Positions 1 through 8,764 of a stretch of DNA of 64,000 nt are shown piece after piece. Origin of the DNA: an uncultured Prevotellaceae bacterium. GTDB lineage: Bacteria; Bacteroidota; Bacteroidia; Bacteroidales; Bacteroidaceae. The notes under the pieces were generated by a model. That model was not told the origin of the DNA. It saw only the letters and a program-made list of their open reading frames with translations, and made no database searches. The translations under genes were made by a program, and so were the position numbers. The stretch covers positions 1-64,000 of the forward strand of contig ONFE01000003.1 of assembly GCA_900316985.1 (NCBI GenBank), read 5' to 3'. Each line of letters begins with the position of its first letter. Within the stretch, counting starts at the first letter, position 1.

Positions 1-200
1 GCCAACGGACGGGGATGACCCGGCTGGGGTAAACTTTTTTTACTTGCTTGCTTCATTGAATAGATCAATTTTTATATCAACCTATAGCAGGACAAGACAT
101 TTCCGCGCAAAAAATCACCCCGAAACACTCAGTTTTTCGCTTATAAGCTGTTATCTCCCGCAGATGTGAGTATCACTTGCAGAACTACTGCTACCCATTA

Positions 201-235
201 GCAGCAGTACTGCGCATCATCCGCAGTACTACTGC
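201..235. repeat. Short hairpin in GCAGTA-rich intergenic DNA
   Basis: Arms 201-214 and 222-235 match at 13 of 14 positions around a 7-base loop. Further CTACTGC/GCAGTA words lie at 184-192 and 244-249, so the stretch from about 180 to 250 is built from one short word in both orientations. Apart from this and the inverted repeat at 360-461, I see no gene in positions 1-572; the short open frame at 326-550 runs through the repeat and is not convincing. Confidence 0.6.
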
Positions 236-359
236 GGAGCCTTCGCAGTAATTTAGCGCGCCATCTGCCACCATCCAATTCCTATGAAATCCTATGCTGA
301 GTATTAAGAGTTTGCATTAAAAATAATGCTTTTTCATAGAAAAAATCAGTCATTCCGCC

Positions 360-461
360 TTTTGCTATCACTGCTATCACCTGTGCTATCACTAAAAATT
401 AGCCCACAACTTACAGACATTCAGCCGGTTACTGATTTTAGTGATAGCAGTGATAGCAAAA
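360..461. repeat. Perfect 21-bp inverted repeat with nested third copy
   Basis: Bases 360-380 are the exact reverse complement of 441-461; both arms contain two TGCTATCAC-type words. The 60-base spacer holds another copy of the word (383-396) that can pair with 437-450, giving an alternative, overlapping stem. It resembles an iteron or operator cluster, or the end of a lost mobile element, but nothing adjacent identifies which. Confidence 0.75.
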
Positions 462-572
462 ACCAACAAAAACATTCGCATAGGTTTGAAATCACAGGGG
501 CCTCCGATTCTGACTCACAGAGGAACACCCCCTGTGAGTCTAGAAAATGAGTAAGGTAACGGTTTTGTTCTT

Positions 573-1483
573 TTATTTCTTTACGTAGTTCATGCGGACA
601 CGCTCGTAGGCGATGGGGCCGTTTAGGGGGATGTGGACTCGCATCAGATAGTCACCGGCTTCAGGACTGTTGCGCTCACTCATGGAGTCGAGCGTGACGT
701 AGTGGACATCGGCAAAGTCGCGCTCATCCCAGGCGTGTACGTGGCCGCAGAAGACGGCGGTCACATTCCATTCTTCAAACTGATTGAGCAGATAGTAGGT
801 CTCTTCCTTGGCCCTTCTTCGATGAGTTTCACCTGCTCTTCACCGAGGGTGCCGCTGGCGGTATCGAGGAAGATGAAATGGTCGAACTTGTCGGTTCCGT
901 TGACATAGACGTCGAACTGGTAGAATGAGGAGTGGAAGATGTTGCACCACAGGGGCCATCCGTTGTGGGTGAGGTCGTGGTTGCCCACTACGGCGAAGAA
1001 GGGGTATTGGATTTGTTCGTAACGTACGGTGTCGCCAAGTTCATCGACATAAAGTCCGTCCCAATCTCGCAAGGGCAGGTCTTCTATTGGAATCTCGTCA
1101 TAGTTCTTGGCGCAATACTTTTTCTTGTATTTATCGAGCGTGTTTTCCAGGTTGATGTAGTATTCGGCCTTGGTGTCGGCAATGTCGCCGAGATGCACGT
1201 AGAGCAAGTCCTCTTTGTCGAGTCCTATCTGAAGCATCTCCTCCATGCGCCCCATGTCGTCGGTGATATGGCTGTCGGCTCCCACGAGGAAGGTGTATTC
1301 TCCCTTATCGGCTACAAAAATGTTGAAGTCAGCCTTATGCTGCTGATAATAGAGGTTTGACATCTTGATACGGTCTTCCACGCCTGTACCTGAGACGAGT
1401 ACGCCGATAGGGCTTACTTTCTCGCATGATGCCATGGCGAGGGTGGCCACGGCTGCTAATATAATAATGTATATCTTATTCAT
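573..1483 (-). pseudogene. Metallophosphoesterase lipoprotein, interrupted by a one-base frameshift
   Basis: The 5' part (761-1483) encodes a lipoprotein signal (lipobox MASC) followed by calcineurin-like phosphoesterase motifs: DSH in the first metal site, GDIAD, and GNHD. The 3' part (573 to about 814) continues in another frame with the closing GHVHAWDE motif. The whole span is 911 nt, one short of a multiple of three. Resuming the other frame at the GGGCC run near 811-815 joins the halves into about 303 residues. Without the GHVH segment the active site is incomplete. It starts one base after the outer-membrane protein gene, so the two are probably one operon. A true pseudogene and a base-calling error are both possible. 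The fold is clear; the substrate is unknown. Confidence 0.75.
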
Positions 1484-1484
1484 C

Positions 1485-2210
1485 TTACCATACGTATTTT
1501 AGTCCGAATTTCTGTGAAAACTCATATTTACTGGCCAACTGGCTCATGGAGCCTGCGGGACGGATGTTGAACTCGCCGAAGAGACGCATCCGCTTGGTGA
1601 GGTTGGCATTGAAGCGGAGACCCCAGTTGATGTTCCAGTTCTCGTAGTAGTACTCGTCGTAGTTGCGGAAGAAGAGTCCGATGTTCCAGGAGTTCCATCG
1701 GGGGCGTACATTCAGTCCGAAGCCGAAGGTGAATGTGAGGGGCTCATTGTAGCCGTCGCCCAGCATTCGGTACCACATTGCGGATTCGCCGATGGTCACT
1801 TCGAAGTAAGGCGCTTCCACGGTAGCAGAGATGTTGGCTGTGTACTCGTTGGTACCGAACCGATGGTAGCGGTTGTACATCATTTTGCCGTCGAAGTAGA
1901 AGTTGAAGTATTTCCACGGCAGCCGATAGCCACCTTTGACGAAGGCGCCATAGAGTTGCTTGCCAAACTGGGCCTGCATGTCACCTTCCACGCTCCATCG
2001 GTCGGTGAGGTGGCGCTTGTAGGATGCTGACATACCACCGAAGACGCCTGTCACTACATTCTGGCCTCCGACGATGTAGCCGCTCACTTCGTTTTTGTGT
2101 TCTCCGTCGTATTTATGCTCTCCGCAAAAAGTCTGGGCCGTTGCCGGGAGACATAATGTTGCAGCCATGCATAGGAGCAATCTTGTGAGAAACGGTCTGA
2201 TATCTCTCAT
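1485..2210 (-). CDS. Predicted outer-membrane beta-barrel protein
   Basis: The 241-residue protein starts with a signal peptide (hydrophobic LLLCMAATLCLP, cleavage near ATA-Q). The rest is rich in alternating aromatic and polar residues and ends in KYVW; a terminal aromatic residue is typical of outer-membrane beta-barrels. No catalytic motif is visible. It lies directly upstream of the frameshifted metallophosphoesterase with a one-base gap, so the pair is probably co-transcribed. I infer a surface barrel of unknown ligand. An N-terminal SPI-cleaved periplasmic protein is the less likely alternative. Confidence 0.6.
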   Translation of the reverse strand: MRDIRPFLTRLLLCMAATLCLPATAQTFCGEHKYDGEHKNEVSGYIVGGQNVVTGVFGGMSASYKRHLTDRWSVEGDMQAQFGKQLYGAFVKGGYRLPWKYFNFYFDGKMMYNRYHRFGTNEYTANISATVEAPYFEVTIGESAMWYRMLGDGYNEPLTFTFGFGLNVRPRWNSWNIGLFFRNYDEYYYENWNINWGLRFNANLTKRMRLFGEFNIRPAGSMSQLASKYEFSQKFGLKYVW

Positions 2211-2413
2211 ATTCTAATGTTGTTTATCTGTTGGATAATTATGTTTTGATTAGACAATATCTAGTATTTGCCTGCAAATTTACGAAAAAAATCCAAATGA
2301 AATGGCATGTTTTGAAGAAAAAATATGGATAGAATTCAATATTGCTATTCGTATAGTTTGCGAGATTTGAAATAGAAATAGTTATGATTTTAATTTCTTT
2401 TTGCTAAAAAAAT

Positions 2414-2444
2414 TTTGTAGTAAGAGAAAATATATCTACTTTTG
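2414..2444 (+). promoter_or_regulatory. Consensus Bacteroidota promoter with no gene downstream
   Basis: TTTG at 2414-2417, a 19-base spacer, then TACTTTTG at 2437-2444 match the TTTG-N19-21-TAnnTTTG consensus. Transcription would begin near 2451 and enter the structured non-coding stretch that follows. Confidence 0.6.
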
Positions 2445-2450
2445 TGCCGG

Positions 2451-2660
2451 ATAAAAACATTCTCATTAAGAGGATATTTGTTGATTTTGTTATTTAGCTG
2501 ATTATCAAGACAGGAATCTGGACGGTTCCATAACCAACTAACTACACAGATAATAGGCATGGCTTCACGTATATGGCGTGAGATTTGTTTGCTAAGTGTA
2601 GTAGGTAGTCCAGAACCTCTGTTTTAATGGCAATCAACATCTCACGCTTTCTTTTATTGT
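2451..2660 (+). ncRNA. Candidate structured small RNA
   Basis: This transcript would start at the promoter ending at 2444. It contains a perfect 9-bp stem, GCGTGAGAT (2576-2584) with ATCTCACGC (2639-2647), enclosing a smaller AGGT/ACCT hairpin (2603-2618) and followed by the pyrimidine-rich tract 2648-2669. A competing stem, TCACG (2565-2569) with CGTGA (2577-2581), uses part of the same arm, so two folds exclude each other. I see no convincing coding frame. The layout fits a stand-alone RNA or an attenuator. I cannot assign it to a named RNA family by eye. Confidence 0.45.
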
Positions 2661-2747
2661 TTTTTCTCTCAAAAATCTTATGTTTTATCTCAAAATGGCT
2701 ATTTTGCCACTTGTGAGACATGGAATGAAACTAATGAGACGTGAGAA

Positions 2748-2779
2748 TTTGGAGCATTATAATAACCGTTGTATATTTG
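2748..2779 (+). promoter_or_regulatory. Second orphan consensus promoter
   Basis: TTTG at 2748-2751, a 20-base spacer and TATATTTG at 2772-2779 match the consensus exactly. Predicted start is near 2786. No gene on the plus strand follows before the hairpin at 2901-2931. Confidence 0.6.
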
Positions 2780-2785
2780 CAATCG

Positions 2786-2940
2786 AAAATGCGGGGCTGA
2801 TGTATGAGCATCCGCACATTGGGATAGATTTATCTGTTTTAATTGATGCATAGATATGTTTAGGTTATTATTAGATAGTTATTAGTTAATTCATTACCAT
2901 AACAGGACGCGTCGGGATGACGAGTCCTGTTGTGATTTTA
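2786..2940 (+). ncRNA. Candidate small RNA of about 150 nt
   Basis: The span runs from a perfect promoter to a hairpin whose outer stem is AACAGGAC (2901-2908) with GTCCTGTT (2924-2931) and whose inner stem is CGTC/GACG; GTGATTTTA follows. A 5' hairpin TGCGG/CCGCA lies at about 2790-2816. A 57-codon open frame (2680-2853) overlaps it but begins upstream of the promoter. The hairpin could instead serve as terminator for tex, which is convergent. Confidence 0.4.
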
Positions 2941-2982
2941 TAGGGTAGGGACTTTAAGGTATTTAAGGTCATTAAAGTCTGG

Positions 2983-5130
2983 TCAAATTCCTTTCATGGT
3001 TAGGGAGATGCGGTTGCGCCGGCGGTCTACCTGCAATACTTTCACCTTAACGTGCTGATGAAGATGGATTACATCGTTAGGGTCTTTCACGTATTTATTT
3101 GCCAGTTGCGAGACATGGACAAGACCGTCCTGGTGGACTCCGATGTCTACAAAAGCTCCGAAGTTGGTGATGTTGGTGACGATGCCTGGAAGTATCATGC
3201 CTTCCACAAGATCATCAACCTCCTTGACGTTGGGGTCAAACTCAAAGGCTTCCAACTGCTCACGTGGATCGCGGCCGGGTTTCTCCAGCTCCTGCATGAT
3301 GTCGGTGAGGGTAGGGATACCAATCGTGTCCGTTACATATCGGCGGATATCCACCTGTTGGCGTAATTGCGGGTTGCTGATGAGATCGCCGACATGGCAG
3401 CCTTGGTCCATGGCCATCCGTTCCACCACCTCGTAGCTTTCTGGATGCACGGCAGAGTTGTCGAGCGGATTCTTGGCTCCCGGAATACGGAGGAATCCGG
3501 CACATTGCTGATAAGCCACGGGCCCCAGGCGAGGTACTTTCTTTAACTGGGCTCTTGAAGTGAAGGCTCCGTTCTCACGGCGGTAATCCACAATATTCTG
3601 TGCTAATACAGGACCGAGACCACTCACATAGGTGAGGAGGTGCTGGGAGGCGGTATTTAGATTGACACCCACCTGGTTGACACAACTCTCAACGGTCTGG
3701 TCAAGTGTATGCTTCAACTTCGTCTGGTCAACGTCATGCTGGTATTGTCCTACGCCGATGCTCTTCGGGTCAATCTTCACCAGTTCCGCCAATGGGTCCA
3801 TCAGTCGGCGTCCTATGCTGACGGCTCCGCGCACGGTGACATCCTCGTCGGGGAACTCATCTCGGGCTGTCTTGGATGCCGAATAGACGGAGGCACCATC
3901 TTCGCTGACAACGAAAATAGCGGGAGTCCCTTCTTTGAGGGAGGCCAGATCCTCTATAAATTCGCGGGTTTCCCGGGATGCTGTGCCGTTGCCGATGGCT
4001 ATTGCTTCAATCTGATAGTCGCTGATCATGTCGAGCACATGCATCTTGGCTTCCATGAGGCGGTTGACAGGCGGGTGGGGGAAGATGGCCTCGTGGTGAA
4101 GCAGGTTGCCTTGGGCGTCCAGGCACACCACCTTGCAACCGGTACGGAAACCTGGGTCGATACCCATCACGCGCTTCTGTCCCAATGGAGCATCCATCAG
4201 GAGCTGGCGCAGATTCTGGGCAAAGACGTTGATAGCTTCATCATCCGCTTTTTCCTTGCTCAAGTTTGCAAACTCCGTCTCTATACTGGGCTGGAGGAGT
4301 CGTTTGTAACCGTCTTCCAGTGCTTCGTAAAGCAATCGTTTGCAAGCTCCACCACCCTGAGGGGGAATAGGAGGAAGGCATCGTCTGAGTCTGCTGATGC
4401 ATTCGTCATCGTCGGTTTCTATCTTTACCCTGAGAATGCCTTCGTTTTCACCACGGCGCATGGCCAGTAGCCGATGGCTGGAACAACGGCGCAGGGGCTC
4501 TTCCCATTCGAAGTAGTCGCTGAACTTTTGCGCTTCGTCGGTGTCCTTCTTTGCCTTTACCACCTTACTTATAATAAAAGCATCCCTACGGAACTGTTGG
4601 CGCACGATATTGCGACATTTTTCATCTTCGGCCAGTTGTTCGGCAATGATGTCCTTAGCTCCTTGGAGTGCCATCTCCACGTCCTTAATATCGCCTTTCA
4701 CAAAATTCATGGCTGCCTTCTGGGGATTAGGTGCGGCGTAAGATAGCAACATCTGTGCCAATGGCTCCAAACCTTGTTCACGGGCCACCTGAGCACGTGT
4801 GCGCCGCTTGGGGCGGTAGGGCAGATAGATGTCCTCCAGTTCTGTTGCGTTCCAACACTCGTCAATGCGCTTCTGAAGTTCGGGTGTCAGCTTGCCAAGT
4901 TCGGTGATGGTCTTGAGGATTGTTTCCTTGCGTTTGGCCATTTCCTTGAGCTTCTCGTTAAGGTCGCTGATTTGCGCTATCTGCACCTCATTGAGTCCTC
5001 CCGTACGCTCCTTGCGGTAACGGGAAATGAAGGGGATGGTACATCCTTCGTCGAGCAGTTTCAGCGTATTCTCCACGCCGTCCTGTGGTAATGACAGTTG
5101 CTTGGCTATGATTTTGGTGAAAATGTTCAT
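2983..5130 (-). CDS. tex: Tex, RNA-binding transcription accessory protein
   Basis: Tex is a conserved bacterial nucleic-acid-binding protein tied to transcription and translation. The order here is the helical Tex N-terminal domain, a YqgF/RNase H-like fold starting at GIDPGFRTGCK, helix-hairpin-helix segments (SGLGPVLAQNIVDYR and VPRLGPVAYQQC), and a C-terminal S1 domain (GMILPGIVTNITNFGAFVD...). The start at 5130 (MNIFTK) gives 715 residues. A longer frame starts at 5178, but the -7 box at 5154-5161 lies inside that extension, so the longer start would not be transcribed. A proline/glycine-rich stretch (PPIPPQGGGA, near residue 255) looks like an in-frame insertion of the GC-rich palindromic repeat seen elsewhere in the window. 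Confidence 0.93.
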   Translation of the reverse strand: MNIFTKIIAKQLSLPQDGVENTLKLLDEGCTIPFISRYRKERTGGLNEVQIAQISDLNEKLKEMAKRKETILKTITELGKLTPELQKRIDECWNATELEDIYLPYRPKRRTRAQVAREQGLEPLAQMLLSYAAPNPQKAAMNFVKGDIKDVEMALQGAKDIIAEQLAEDEKCRNIVRQQFRRDAFIISKVVKAKKDTDEAQKFSDYFEWEEPLRRCSSHRLLAMRRGENEGILRVKIETDDDECISRLRRCLPPIPPQGGGACKRLLYEALEDGYKRLLQPSIETEFANLSKEKADDEAINVFAQNLRQLLMDAPLGQKRVMGIDPGFRTGCKVVCLDAQGNLLHHEAIFPHPPVNRLMEAKMHVLDMISDYQIEAIAIGNGTASRETREFIEDLASLKEGTPAIFVVSEDGASVYSASKTARDEFPDEDVTVRGAVSIGRRLMDPLAELVKIDPKSIGVGQYQHDVDQTKLKHTLDQTVESCVNQVGVNLNTASQHLLTYVSGLGPVLAQNIVDYRRENGAFTSRAQLKKVPRLGPVAYQQCAGFLRIPGAKNPLDNSAVHPESYEVVERMAMDQGCHVGDLISNPQLRQQVDIRRYVTDTIGIPTLTDIMQELEKPGRDPREQLEAFEFDPNVKEVDDLVEGMILPGIVTNITNFGAFVDIGVHQDGLVHVSQLANKYVKDPNDVIHLHQHVKVKVLQVDRRRNRISLTMKGI

Positions 5131-5153
5131 ATTTCTACTTATTTCTTTGGGAG

Positions 5154-5161
5154 CAAAGATA
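5154..5161 (-). promoter_or_regulatory. -7 box of tex; decides its start
   Basis: CAAAGATA on the plus strand reads TATCTTTG on the minus strand. It implies a transcript start near 5147, about 17 bases before ATG 5130, and excludes the in-frame start at 5178. No clear -33 element is visible. Confidence 0.6.
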
Positions 5162-5201
5162 ATCAAAAGTTGGCACAAATGGTGGAAAAATGAAAATAAG
5201 T

Positions 5202-5232
5202 TTTGGATTTATAAGAAAAAGAAGTATTTTTG
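5202..5232 (+). promoter_or_regulatory. Promoter of the UshA-like phosphoesterase gene
   Basis: TTTG at 5202-5205, a 19-base spacer and TATTTTTG at 5225-5232 match the consensus. The predicted start near 5239 gives a leader of about 38 bases. Confidence 0.6.
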
Positions 5233-5276
5233 CATCACCAAAACGAACATAATCAATCAACCATAAACCCTATTTA

Positions 5277-6698
5277 ATGATGAAAAAGAACATCTTATTT
5301 GTTTTCTTAATGCTGGCCACGGTGGCTATGGCGGATAAAAAGCAGGTGGCTATCATCTCCGTTAACGACATGCACGCCAATGTGCAGAAAATGCCTGTGC
5401 TGGCCGATATCGTGGACAGCATTCGTGCGATTTATCCCAACCTGCTGGTGCTTTCGGCCGGCGACAACCGTACGGGAAACCCCATCAATGACCAATACCG
5501 TATTCCTGCCTATCCCATGGTGGCTATGATGAATGCCATTGGCTTTGATGCCTCCGCCTTGGGCAACCATGAGTTTGATAGTGGCGTAGAGGGACTTGGG
5601 CGCCTGATCAATTTGGCCCATTTCCGTCATCTCTGTGCCAATATAGAAGACCCCCAGGAGCACGGACTGAATGTCTTGCCCTATCAGTTCTTCGACATGG
5701 ACGGTATACGTGTAGGTGTCCTGAGCGTGGTTCAGTTGAGCGACCGTGGTACGCCCAGCGTTCATCCCAACAAGATTGTCGGGCTGGAGTTTAAGAACGA
5801 GAAGGAGACCATTGCCAAATACAAGTGGATGCGCGATGAGTGTGACCTGAACATTCTGCTTGACCATAGCGGCTATCCGGCAGAGAAGGAGTTCTGTGAG
5901 GAATTCCCGTACTACGACCTCATCATTGGCGGTCATACACACACCAAGGTGGATGGAGAACGTATCAACGGAGTGCTACTCACCCAGACCGAATGGCAAC
6001 TGAAATACGTCTGTCTGACGGTGGTGACCTTTGATGATAAGAAGATTGTCTCTAAAGAAGCTAAGCTCATTGATGTGAACAAGCATCAGGGGCGTAGCGA
6101 AGTGCTCGACAACATGCTGACACTCTTCAACGAGAATCCGTATTTCAAGACTGTTCTGGCTACGAATGAGGTGGAACTCAACGATGTGGAGGAAGTGGCT
6201 TGTCTGATGGGTGACTCCCATGTAGCAGAGAGTGGAGCTGATATGGCAATCCTTAACTTCGGAGCAGTACGTGACAGTCATCTGGATCAAGGCCCCATCC
6301 GCATCCTTGACGTGTTCCGCATAGACCCGTTCGGCAATGAGGCAGCCGTCTATACCCTGACGGGCGCAGAGGTGGTCAAACTGATTGAAGTGAGCCGTCA
6401 GAAAGGCCGTAACCGTGCTCCATTCGTTTCTGGTATGACCTATGAGATGACTGTTGACAAGGCCGATACGGCAAAGATCAAGAATACCAAGGTGTTCCTT
6501 TCGAATGGCAAGCCTATTGATAAGAAAAAGCAATATAAGGTGGTGCTCAACAGTTATGTGGCAAGCATAGGACTGGATCCTGACAAGTCGGAGGATTATA
6601 CCTGTGGTACGACTCCCGAGTTGCTGATAGAATATCTGAAGAAGGTATCCACGGTGAATTACAAAGGAAAGGTTCGCCGTAAGATTATACGGAAATAA
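5277..6698 (+). CDS. UshA/5'-nucleotidase-like metallophosphoesterase, exported
   Basis: The 473-residue protein begins with a signal peptide (ILFVFLMLATVAMA). The N-terminal calcineurin-like metal site is complete: NDMHANV, AGDN, GNHEFDSG, an H in LLDHSGYP, and GGHTHT. The C-terminal half matches the 5'-nucleotidase C domain (AILNFGAVRD, PFVSGMTYE, YKVVLNSYVA). Such enzymes hydrolyse nucleotides or related phosphoesters in the periplasm. The first Met is followed immediately by a second (5280), and either could serve. It is a single-gene unit with its own promoter, divergent from tex. Assignment to the superfamily is firm; the substrate is not. Confidence 0.88.
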   Translation: MMKKNILFVFLMLATVAMADKKQVAIISVNDMHANVQKMPVLADIVDSIRAIYPNLLVLSAGDNRTGNPINDQYRIPAYPMVAMMNAIGFDASALGNHEFDSGVEGLGRLINLAHFRHLCANIEDPQEHGLNVLPYQFFDMDGIRVGVLSVVQLSDRGTPSVHPNKIVGLEFKNEKETIAKYKWMRDECDLNILLDHSGYPAEKEFCEEFPYYDLIIGGHTHTKVDGERINGVLLTQTEWQLKYVCLTVVTFDDKKIVSKEAKLIDVNKHQGRSEVLDNMLTLFNENPYFKTVLATNEVELNDVEEVACLMGDSHVAESGADMAILNFGAVRDSHLDQGPIRILDVFRIDPFGNEAAVYTLTGAEVVKLIEVSRQKGRNRAPFVSGMTYEMTVDKADTAKIKNTKVFLSNGKPIDKKKQYKVVLNSYVASIGLDPDKSEDYTCGTTPELLIEYLKKVSTVNYKGKVRRKIIRK

Positions 6699-6716
6699 TT
6701 AATTATTATAAAATAA

Positions 6717-6748
6717 TTTGTGGGTGTGAAGATTTTAAAGTAACTTCG
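6717..6748 (+). promoter_or_regulatory. Promoter of the ABC-F gene, nearly leaderless
   Basis: TTTG at 6717-6720, a 20-base spacer and TAACTTCG at 6741-6748 (one mismatch to TAnnTTTG). The start near 6755 leaves only about 6 bases before ATG 6761. Confidence 0.55.
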
Positions 6749-6760
6749 CACCCTATTTTT

Positions 6761-8719
6761 ATGATATCTGTAGAAGGACTTAAAGTAGAGTTTGGTGTAA
6801 AGCCCCTTTTTCACGACGTGAGTTTCGTGATAAACCAGCGTGACCGTATTGCCTTGGTGGGCAAGAACGGTGCAGGGAAATCCACCCTGCTCAAAATCCT
6901 ATGCGGGATGCAACAGCCCACGGAAGGTGTGGTCAGCATACCCAACGATACGACGATGGGCTATCTGCCGCAGGTGATGAAATTGGTGGACGATACCACT
7001 GTGCGTGAAGAAGCCCGCAAAGCGTTTGCCGACAATACAAAAATGGCAGAGCGGTTGGAGCGCATGAACCGCGAACTGTCTGAGCGGACGGATTATGAAA
7101 CGGAGGAATATATGGACCTCGTTCAGCGTTATACCGAAGCCCACGAGCGCTATCAGATGATGGGCGCCGAAGGCTATGAGGCCGAGATTGAGCGCACGCT
7201 GGTAGGTCTGGGCTTTGAACGTACTGACTTTGAGCGTCCTACAAAGGAGTTTTCCGGTGGTTGGCGTATGCGTATTGAATTGGCAAAAATCCTGCTTCGG
7301 AAACCTGATGTACTGTTGCTTGACGAGCCGACGAACCACCTTGACATAGAATCCATTCAATGGCTGGAGCAGTTTCTGGCTACTAGTAGTAGTGCTGTGG
7401 TCTTAGTGAGCCATGACCGTGCCTTTATAAATAATGTGACCAACCGCACGATGGAAATCTCATGCGGTCAGGTGACTGATTATCGCGTAAAATACGATGA
7501 GTATGTGGAGTTGCGCAAGGAGCGTCGCGAACAGCAGTTGCGTGCCTACGAGAACCAGCAGAAGGAAATAGCCGACATCAAGCAGTTTGTGGAACGTTTC
7601 CGCTATAAGGCCACGAAAGCCATTCAGGTTCAGCAACGTTTGCGCCAGTTGGAGAAGATGGTTCCTATTGAGATAGACGAGGTGGACAATTCGGCTTTGC
7701 GCCTGAAGTTTCCCCCTTGTTTGCGAAGTGGTGATTACCCGATTATCTGTGACGAAGTGTCAAAGAGCTACAACCATCTTGTCTTTGAACATGTGAACCT
7801 TACAATAAAAAGAGGTGAGAAGGTGGCATTTGTAGGCAAGAACGGTGAAGGAAAGTCGACGCTTGTGAAGTGTATCATGGGCGAGATTCCCTTCGAGGGA
7901 AACCTGAAGATAGGCCATAATGTGCAGATTGGCTATTTTGCCCAGAATCAGGCACAATTGCTGGATGAGTCGCTGACCGTTTTCGATACCATCGACCGTG
8001 TGGCTACCGGTGACATCCGTCTTCGCATCAACGATATTCTTGGTGCCTTTATGTTTGGTGGTGAGGCTTCAGAGAAAAAGGTGAAGTTCCTCAGCGGTGG
8101 TGAGCGTAGCCGTCTGGCGATGATTAAGTTACTCTTGGAACCCGTCAACCTGCTGATACTCGACGAGCCTACCAACCACCTTGACATGCCTTCCAAAGAT
8201 GTGTTGAAGGAAGCCATCAAGGCTTTCGATGGTACGGCTATTATCGTGAGCCATGACCGTGAGTTTCTTGACGGTCTCGTGTCCAAGGTCTATGAGTTTG
8301 GCGGCGGTAAGGTGCGTGAGTATTTGGGCGGTATCTATGACTGGATTAATAAAGCCCCTCTTCAACTTCCCCCAACGGGAGGAGTGCCCAATGGCGCTGA
8401 AAAGAAGGTTGCTAATAGTATACCTCAAGAATTGAAAGCCAATCCTTCGGTAGAAAGTGCAGCGGGGGCCCTTTCCTATGCCGAACGCAAGGAATTGCTG
8501 AAAAAGAAGTCACGCTTGGAAAAGAGCATCAAGGAAGTAGAAAAGAAGATAGAAACCCTGGAAACCCGTATCGCAGAACTTGATGCCATCCTTTGTACAC
8601 CAGAGGGTGCTTCGGATATGACTGTGGTTACGGAATATACCTCTACAAAGCGTCTCATCGACCAGGAAACAGACCGTTGGGCTCAACTCTCAGAGGAATT
8701 AGAAACGATAGAACTATAA
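6761..8719 (+). CDS. ABC-F family ATPase (ribosome-associated type)
   Basis: The protein has two ABC nucleotide-binding domains and no membrane segments: Walker A GKNGAGKST near residue 35 and GKNGEGKST near 363, signatures EFSGG and LSGGE, and Walker B LLLDEPTNHLD and LILDEPTNHLD. The two domains are joined by a charged linker, and the C-terminus (about 565-650) is a Lys/Glu-rich coiled coil. ABC-F proteins act on the ribosome as translation factors or antibiotic-protection factors rather than as transporters. The 652-residue length fits the Uup/YdiF-like group. A LPPTGGVPN stretch near residue 535 resembles an in-frame remnant of the GC-rich palindromic repeat. A resistance role cannot be judged from sequence alone. 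Confidence 0.9.
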   Translation: MISVEGLKVEFGVKPLFHDVSFVINQRDRIALVGKNGAGKSTLLKILCGMQQPTEGVVSIPNDTTMGYLPQVMKLVDDTTVREEARKAFADNTKMAERLERMNRELSERTDYETEEYMDLVQRYTEAHERYQMMGAEGYEAEIERTLVGLGFERTDFERPTKEFSGGWRMRIELAKILLRKPDVLLLDEPTNHLDIESIQWLEQFLATSSSAVVLVSHDRAFINNVTNRTMEISCGQVTDYRVKYDEYVELRKERREQQLRAYENQQKEIADIKQFVERFRYKATKAIQVQQRLRQLEKMVPIEIDEVDNSALRLKFPPCLRSGDYPIICDEVSKSYNHLVFEHVNLTIKRGEKVAFVGKNGEGKSTLVKCIMGEIPFEGNLKIGHNVQIGYFAQNQAQLLDESLTVFDTIDRVATGDIRLRINDILGAFMFGGEASEKKVKFLSGGERSRLAMIKLLLEPVNLLILDEPTNHLDMPSKDVLKEAIKAFDGTAIIVSHDREFLDGLVSKVYEFGGGKVREYLGGIYDWINKAPLQLPPTGGVPNGAEKKVANSIPQELKANPSVESAAGALSYAERKELLKKKSRLEKSIKEVEKKIETLETRIAELDAILCTPEGASDMTVVTEYTSTKRLIDQETDRWAQLSEELETIEL

Positions 8720-8764
8720 ATATCTGTGCATATACCAGATGATAATTAATTAAACAAATAAATA

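Noticed and set aside
326..550. 74-codon frame near the left edge
   Set aside because: Runs through the perfect inverted repeat and gives Ser-rich low-complexity sequence.
2680..2853. 57-codon plus-strand frame in the intergenic region before tex
   Set aside because: No ribosome-binding context, no recognisable product, and an exact promoter lies inside it; kept only as a caveat to the small-RNA call.
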